Below, one piece after another: positions 59,254 through 64,000 of a stretch of DNA of 64,000 nucleotides. The position numbers and the translations under genes were made by a program. The notes below the pieces were generated by a model. The model saw only the letters and a program-made list of their open reading frames with translations. It had not been told where the DNA came from and searched no databases. The stretch's first letter is position 1; each line of letters starts with the position of its first letter. The stretch comes from Methanohalophilus portucalensis (GTDB taxonomy: Archaea > Halobacteriota > Methanosarcinia > Methanosarcinales > Methanosarcinaceae), in the NCBI RefSeq assembly GCF_002761295.1, contig NZ_CP017881.1, forward strand, positions 1,289,069 through 1,353,068, given 5' to 3'.

Positions 59254-60723
59254 TCAAAAATCGAAAAGAGTCTTCTGGGATTTGGCAGGCTTTGGATTAT
59301 CCTTTTCCTTTCCTTCCGTTTGATTTTCTTTTGCAAGGTCTTTTTCTGCTGAAAACATGGAATCAAGGGTTGACTGTCCCCTGTCTTTTTCAGGAGCATG
59401 CATGAATACGTCGATATCTTCATCTTCCTTTTCATGCATCATTTCCCGGGAAGCATCATAGATTTTCTGGATTTTCTTTGTTACCCTTTTGCTTTCTGTC
59501 AGGTAAGCAATCTCATCTACATCGAGTTCAAGAGAATATGCTGCATCAACTGCATAGTCCTCGTTTTTGAGTAAAAGGCCGTACATCCGAAGCAGGTCTA
59601 TACGGCAATCCCTGATTGGTTCATTGCAGTGCAAGCCCACTTTTGCAGCTATGTTATCCCTCATGTTTCGTTTGGAGCGCAGTTGGCCCATACGTCTCCA
59701 CATTGAAGGGGGCTGTAACTTGCGGAAACCGGAATGTGAGTGCTTCTTTGCCATTGCCGTTCCTCCGCTTAAAAGGAAGCCGGCATATCTCCAGAGTCCA
59801 TAGTTCTGCCGCAATCGCACCCTGCCAAGATATATATCAGCTCTTGAAAGGTTATGATAGGCGGTAGTTAGATCTTCACTTAGTGTTTCATCCTTGTCCA
59901 GATACTGGTTGGGGAGGTTCTCGTCTACCCACTGAATAAGGTCTTCAGGTGTTTCGTCCAGGGAAAAGGTTGCCCTGTAGGCTTCAACAGGATCTCTGCC
60001 CTTGAAAACGTTGGTAAGTACTTTGAAAATAGATTCTTTTGTATCCCTTTCGGCTGTGGTTACATCCACAACTTCTATCTCTTTTTTATCTGTTGCTGTT
60101 GCCTGCAAATCTTTTATGGCACTTCTGAGATCACCGCCTGTATTTTCAGCGATTTTCTCCAGCACGCCTGTGCCACATATTATCCCTTCCATTTTGCATA
60201 TCTTTTTCAGTGCAGGCAGAACGGAGCGCTGGGGGATGGAATTGAATTTTATGTTCACACAATGAGAACGCAGAGTTGATGAGAGGGCATACAGGTCATT
60301 GGCAATGAGTATAATAGGTTGATTGGATTTCTTGATCACATTCGTAATGGCGCGGGTCCCTCCCCTGTCGGCCGAGCCATGCATATTATCTGCTTCATCC
60401 AGTATTATGAGGCGTTTTTGTATCCCTGTAAGTGTACTCATACGGGAAGCAGAACCAGCCACCTTCTCGATGATGCCGGCAGTCCGCTGGTCACTGGCAT
60501 TCATCTCTATAATTTCCCAGCCCATCTCCTTTCCCAGTGCATGGGCAGCGGATGTCTTTCCAACACCGGCAGGTCCACTCAATATGGCTGCTTTTTTTTC
60601 AGGAACTCCGTGCTCCCATTCTTCTTCCCAGTCACGTAGGGCCTGCAGGGGTTTATTGTTCCCCACAACATCTGCCAGTTTGGTAGGACGGTATTTTTCT
60701 GCCCAATCTTGCGCTATTGTCAT
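59254..60723 (-). CDS. rfcL: Replication factor C large subunit
   Basis: 489 residues. Clamp-loader subunit that opens PCNA with RfcS. Walker A GPAGVGKTSAAHALG (about 46-60), Walker B LIILDEADN, and the large-subunit-specific C-terminal domain follow. Near the end QSTLDSMF is PIP-like, and the final QKTLFDF is a good PIP motif. ATG 60723 has GAGGT upstream. It is divergent from the mtx cluster. Confidence 0.95.
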   Translation of the reverse strand: MTIAQDWAEKYRPTKLADVVGNNKPLQALRDWEEEWEHGVPEKKAAILSGPAGVGKTSAAHALGKEMGWEIIEMNASDQRTAGIIEKVAGSASRMSTLTGIQKRLIILDEADNMHGSADRGGTRAITNVIKKSNQPIILIANDLYALSSTLRSHCVNIKFNSIPQRSVLPALKKICKMEGIICGTGVLEKIAENTGGDLRSAIKDLQATATDKKEIEVVDVTTAERDTKESIFKVLTNVFKGRDPVEAYRATFSLDETPEDLIQWVDENLPNQYLDKDETLSEDLTTAYHNLSRADIYLGRVRLRQNYGLWRYAGFLLSGGTAMAKKHSHSGFRKLQPPSMWRRMGQLRSKRNMRDNIAAKVGLHCNEPIRDCRIDLLRMYGLLLKNEDYAVDAAYSLELDVDEIAYLTESKRVTKKIQKIYDASREMMHEKEDEDIDVFMHAPEKDRGQSTLDSMFSAEKDLAKENQTEGKEKDNPKPAKSQKTLFDF

Positions 60724-60811
60724 CTGTGACCTCACCTACATTAAAGCGAAAACTAATTAATAATTGTGTTGTTTGTTGATTGTTAAACTTTGCATATTAA
60801 TGAGGGTGCCC

Positions 60812-61654
60812 ATGCAGAAAAAGACAGATGGATTGCTGGAGATCATACGTACAAGGGCTCTTGATAATTGTCCCCGGGTTGCACTGGGTGTGCGCAATCC
60901 TACTTCCAAACTGATCCAGAGTGCAGAAAAAGCCCAGGTTGAAGGCTATGCCCGGGTGGTTCTTGTAGGCGACCAGCGTGATATATCGGCAATCGGAACA
61001 AACCTTGAAGTGATCGATACTCCACAACCGGAAGAAGTTCTTGGAAGTCTGCTTGCATCCGGGGATGTTGATGCGGCTGTAAGAGGCACGGCAAAAGCCT
61101 CAGGCACCCTGTCTCACCTCAAAGAGGTACTCGGCATTGAGAAATTATACAGGGTTGCTTTCCTGCTAACTCATGACAATAATCCTTTTTTCCTTGCACC
61201 TGTGGGTATTGATGAAGGGCACTCTCTTTCCGATAAAATTGAACTTGTACAAAGAAGTGCTGCCTATATCCGCAGGTTTGGTATTGAACCAGAGGTTGGC
61301 ATCCTTTCCGGAGGACGTATGGGGGACCTTGGACGTGACGAACGTGTGGACCGTACCCTGGCAGATGCGGATTTTCTGGCAAACCGGTTAAACGATGCGG
61401 GAATAGATGCGAAACATTACACGATACTTATAGAGGATGCCATCAGGAAATCTAACTTCATCCTTGCCCCGGATGGCATATCAGGCAATCTTATCTTCCG
61501 TTCACTTGTATTTCTGGGTGGGGGCAATGGAATTGGGGCACCCGTCCTTATGGACAGGCATGTGTTTATTGACACATCCCGGGTGGGCGGCCATTATACC
61601 CTGGCCATAATGCTTGCTGCAGCTCTTGTTTCTAATAAAAGGGAGGTTGTATAA
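60812..61654 (+). CDS. mtxX: Putative methyltransferase subunit MtxX
   Basis: 280 residues. Matches the MtxX / methanogenesis marker 4 family: ALGVRNPTSKLIQSAEKAQV, VRGTAKASGTLSHLKEVLG, GILSGGRMGDLGRDERVDRT and the Gly-rich FLGGGNGIGAPVLMD. The fold recalls phosphotransacetylase-like enzymes; its activity is not established. It leads mtxXAH. ATG 60812 is chosen because GAGGGTG lies just upstream. Confidence 0.9.
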   Translation: MQKKTDGLLEIIRTRALDNCPRVALGVRNPTSKLIQSAEKAQVEGYARVVLVGDQRDISAIGTNLEVIDTPQPEEVLGSLLASGDVDAAVRGTAKASGTLSHLKEVLGIEKLYRVAFLLTHDNNPFFLAPVGIDEGHSLSDKIELVQRSAAYIRRFGIEPEVGILSGGRMGDLGRDERVDRTLADADFLANRLNDAGIDAKHYTILIEDAIRKSNFILAPDGISGNLIFRSLVFLGGGNGIGAPVLMDRHVFIDTSRVGGHYTLAIMLAAALVSNKREVV

Positions 61655-61655
61655 G

Positions 61656-62240
61656 TTGGATACAGTTTCAGAAAAATGGCCTGTTACAAAAGGAGATTTC
61701 AGTGCAGGCAATCCCAAATCCTGTATCGCCGTGGTAACCCTTGCAAGTTCGGTGCCTCTGTTTGAAAAAGCAGCAATCTGGGGTAGTTGCAAAACGGAAA
61801 ACCTGGGGGCTGAGAAAGTTGTAATGAATGTTGTTTCCAACTGCAATATCAGGTACGTACTTCTCTGTGGTGGTGAATCCCGGGGCCATCTTGCAGGCCA
61901 GACCCTGAAAGCCCTTTACGAAAACGGTATTGATGAAGATGGCAGGATCCTGGGTTCAGAGGGGGCGATTCCCTTTATTGAGAACCTGGAGATTGAAACA
62001 ATTCAGCGTTTTCGCCAACAGGTGGAACTTATAGACCGTACCGGGCTTACTGACATTGATGAAATATACTCGATTGTTGACAATTATCATGATTCGGAGA
62101 AACCCTTTGAAGCTTCTCCAATATCCTTTAGAAAAGCTGTCAGGAAATATAAGCCACCTGAATCCATCAGTGCTGATATACTTATCAGTGAAAAAGTGGT
62201 TATGGATGCTTTTTCCGGCTTAATTTACGAGATTGCTTGA
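61656..62240 (+). CDS. mtxA: MtrA-like corrinoid protein MtxA
   Basis: 194 residues. Soluble relative of subunit A of the Na+-translocating methyl-H4MPT:CoM methyltransferase. The cobalamin-ligand region IRYVLLCGGESRGHLAGQTL contains the axial His. It lacks MtrA's C-terminal membrane helix. The likely start is TTG 61656, with GGGAGG upstream, one base after the mtxX stop. It probably carries a methyl group on corrinoid between MtxH and an acceptor. Confidence 0.9.
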   Translation: MDTVSEKWPVTKGDFSAGNPKSCIAVVTLASSVPLFEKAAIWGSCKTENLGAEKVVMNVVSNCNIRYVLLCGGESRGHLAGQTLKALYENGIDEDGRILGSEGAIPFIENLEIETIQRFRQQVELIDRTGLTDIDEIYSIVDNYHDSEKPFEASPISFRKAVRKYKPPESISADILISEKVVMDAFSGLIYEIA

Positions 62241-62249
62241 GGTTTTCAA

Positions 62250-63182
62250 ATGTTCAGGTTCCAAAAAGATCAAAAAATTGCCAATATTGCCGGTGTGAAG
62301 ATAGGCGGTAATCCCGGTGAACTGCCCACAGCCCTTGCAGGTACAATATTCTACGAAGGACATGATATCGTGGAGGATGCGAATGAAGGGTTGTTTGACC
62401 GTAAAATTGCAGAGGATCTGCTCAATTCCCAGCGTGCATCATCTGATGAAACCGGTAATCCATGCCTTGTGCATATATTCGGCAATACAGAACAGGCCCT
62501 CAGCAACTATATTGATTTTGTCAGTGAAATTACGGATTCTCCTTTCCTTATCGATTCCCCCGATCCGCTGGCCCGGATGGCTGCGGCAGAATATGTGAGC
62601 GAGATTGGTCTGGGGGACAGGGCAGTTTATAATTCCATAAATATGACCATCGGTGAAAAGGAGTGCAAGGTGTTAAAAGATTCAGATATAGACAGCTCCA
62701 TAGTTCTGGGGTTTAATGCCATGGATTCAGGTTTCAAAGGCAGGATGCAACTTCTGGAGTCCGGTACTTCTTCAATGGACAAAGGCCTGATAGATATCTC
62801 TCTGGAATGCGGGATGTGCAATATACTGATTGATCCAGGGATAACTCCTATGGGTAATGGTTCCGGGGTCAGTCTGAGGATTACGCTGGCAGCCAAGGCC
62901 AAATGGGGATTGCCGGTAGGTTCGGGAATTCACAATGCTCCTTCTTCCTGGGAATGGCTCAGGGATAAAAAGAAACATGATCCCCTTGTGTTTAAAATGT
63001 GTGATATCGCATCTGCCGTAATGCAGCAGGCAGCGGCCGGAAATTTTGTACTTTACGGCCCCATTGAGAATGCACCCTACATCTTCCCGGTGGCTGCGAT
63101 GTCAGATATCATGATCTATGAATCTGCCGAAGAATTTGAAATAGAACCTGCTTCTTCCCATCCATTTAACAGGTTGGTCTGA
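62250..63182 (+). CDS. mtxH: MtrH-like methyltransferase MtxH
   Basis: 310 residues. Relative of MtrH, the subunit that moves methyl groups from methyl-tetrahydromethanopterin to corrinoid. TIM-barrel features: FQKDQKIANIAGVKIGGNPG at the start, GTIFYEGHDIVEDANEGLFD, FLIDSPDPLARMAA and ILIDPGITPMGNGSGVSLR. It follows mtxA by nine bases. The trio mtxXAH is known from Methanosarcina; its methyl donor and role remain open. Confidence 0.92.
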   Translation: MFRFQKDQKIANIAGVKIGGNPGELPTALAGTIFYEGHDIVEDANEGLFDRKIAEDLLNSQRASSDETGNPCLVHIFGNTEQALSNYIDFVSEITDSPFLIDSPDPLARMAAAEYVSEIGLGDRAVYNSINMTIGEKECKVLKDSDIDSSIVLGFNAMDSGFKGRMQLLESGTSSMDKGLIDISLECGMCNILIDPGITPMGNGSGVSLRITLAAKAKWGLPVGSGIHNAPSSWEWLRDKKKHDPLVFKMCDIASAVMQQAAAGNFVLYGPIENAPYIFPVAAMSDIMIYESAEEFEIEPASSHPFNRLV

Positions 63183-63234
63183 CTATATTGTTTTGTACAT
63201 AAATCAATGGTCTAATACTAATGAAGTGATTCAG

Positions 63235-63804
63235 ATGAGACAATTGAAAATTGACATTCCTGATAACCTCTTTGCTAAACTTGAATTGATGCCGGATAGT
63301 GACAATTTTATACGCAGTTTGCTCGAAGAAGCCCTCGATCCTGAAAATACAATCGATGACCCAGGCTTGATGGCTCAAAAACTCATCTCAATCGAAAACA
63401 GATTGAAATCTATTGAGGATCACATAGCAGGCACTTCCTCGCCAGATCCGGTTCCTCCTTCTCCTGAGCCTGACAATTTATCTCCGGATGAAAAACCTGT
63501 AGTGGCTGCAGATCCTATGCCCGAAGAAGTTGCCGAACAGGAGGATGATCCGTTCTATACTAAAATGAAGAGGATAAAGGACAATGAAAAAGCAAGTTCA
63601 GCAGACGAAGCGCCTTCTCCTCTTAAACAAAGTATACTCCAGTACCTTCCTGATGGCATGATAATTAAAAAGCAAGTCCTTATAAGCCTGCTTTCGGTAC
63701 GCTATCCGAAGGATGAAGTTGAGAAAAATATAGAAGATATGATCGGGGAAGGTACCATCTCCCTTCTGGATAAAGAAGACGGCACCTGCGTTCAACGTAG
63801 CTGA
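63235..63804 (+). CDS. Hypothetical protein with disordered middle and helical ends
   Basis: 189 residues. An N-terminal beta-helix segment (MRQLKIDIPDNLFAKLELM) hints at a ribbon-helix-helix-like fold. The middle (about 75-120) is Pro/Glu-rich and probably disordered. The C-terminal 60 residues look like a winged helix (SILQYLPDGMIIKKQVLISL). Function unknown. It lies 52 bases after mtxH, with ATG 63235 chosen at the start of the strand. Confidence 0.6.
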   Translation: MRQLKIDIPDNLFAKLELMPDSDNFIRSLLEEALDPENTIDDPGLMAQKLISIENRLKSIEDHIAGTSSPDPVPPSPEPDNLSPDEKPVVAADPMPEEVAEQEDDPFYTKMKRIKDNEKASSADEAPSPLKQSILQYLPDGMIIKKQVLISLLSVRYPKDEVEKNIEDMIGEGTISLLDKEDGTCVQRS

Positions 63805-64000
63805 TTATTCCCTGATAGCGCCCTTGTTAGCAGAACTTACGGATTTCCTGTAACGGGCAAGATATCCTTTTACTTCTTTGACAAGGGGTTTGAAATTTTC
63901 TTTCCTCTTCTGCATCTCTTCTTCATCGATAAGAAGCTCCAGTTTTCTTGCAGGGATATCAATCTCTATAATGTCCCCTTCTTCGATAAGGCCAATTGGT
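63805..64000 (-). CDS. ilvD: Dihydroxy-acid dehydratase, C-terminal fragment (cut by window edge)
   Basis: The last 64 codons of a gene that continues beyond the window. IGLIEEGDIIEIDIPARKLE then YLARYRKSVSSANKGAIRE, TAA, is the typical IlvD C-terminus. The enzyme is an Fe-S dehydratase in branched-chain amino acid synthesis. It is convergent with the hypothetical gene at 63235. Confidence 0.9.
   Translation of the reverse strand, partial: PIGLIEEGDIIEIDIPARKLELLIDEEEMQKRKENFKPLVKEVKGYLARYRKSVSSANKGAIRE

Overview
The window is from a methanogenic archaeon, most likely of the family Methanosarcinaceae. The support is a four-subunit pyruvate:ferredoxin oxidoreductase operon (porCDAB), an mtxXAH methyltransferase cluster, archaeal replication genes (PCNA, primase large subunit, RFC large subunit), transcription factor S, L37e, an Sm-like protein, archaeosortase A and a ThiD-ThiN fusion, mixed with bacterial-type genes (GroES/GroEL, ClpB, endonuclease III, MASE3 histidine kinase) as is usual in that family. 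A BCCT-type betaine transporter points to a salt-adapted genus such as Methanohalophilus; the genus is inference.

Layout. 1-3 kb: small conserved proteins, a xylose-isomerase-like TIM barrel and the UPF0200/UPF0201 pair. 3-7.7 kb: tRNA-dihydrouridine synthase, porCDAB, nth. 7.7-12.7 kb: an accessory region with a decayed IS5-type transposase, a lipoprotein, orphan membrane proteins, an ORF with an in-frame TAG, and a lipoprotein serpin. 12.8-18.6 kb: DinB polymerase interrupted in frame by TAG, a bifunctional nuclease, an M23-like protein and a 5-oxoprolinase. 18.7-29.4 kb: PAP2, lsm-rpl37e-purF, thiDN, mscS, marC, a universal stress protein, valS and a REC-domain protein. 29.4-37.4 kb: alaS, the BCCT transporter with a coupled partner, surE and a coiled-coil protein. 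37.4-41.3 kb: moaA, a cobyrinate/Ni-sirohydrochlorin amidase, larE, moeB. 41.4-44.9 kb: an HTH regulator, a long structured leader, metY and metX-CBS. 44.9-49.8 kb: nudix-tfs-pcn-priL, divergent from artA-psd-pssA. 49.8-55 kb: clpB and groES-groEL with a divergent HTH regulator. 55-64 kb: histidine kinase, ABC ATPase, flavin disulfide reductase, rfcL, mtxXAH and the 3' end of ilvD.

The most striking observation concerns the codon TAG. In 65 genes whose stop codon I read directly, I count 37 TAA, 28 TGA and no TAG. Two otherwise intact reading frames, dinB and a small membrane-anchored protein, each contain one in-frame TAG and continue as recognisable or well-formed protein to a TAA or TGA. 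In a lineage that reads UAG as pyrrolysine, this suggests that TAG is read through, and perhaps serves mainly as a sense codon. The one counter-candidate is a doubtful 58-codon ORF in the metY leader that ends in TAG.

Other points of interest are probable operators: a TTCACAAT/ATTGTGAA dyad shared by the HTH regulator and the metY-metX leader, a 25-bp palindrome between groES and its divergent regulator, repeats between nudix and artA, and repeats spaced about 20 bp apart between serpin and dinB. There are also several fused or translationally coupled gene pairs.
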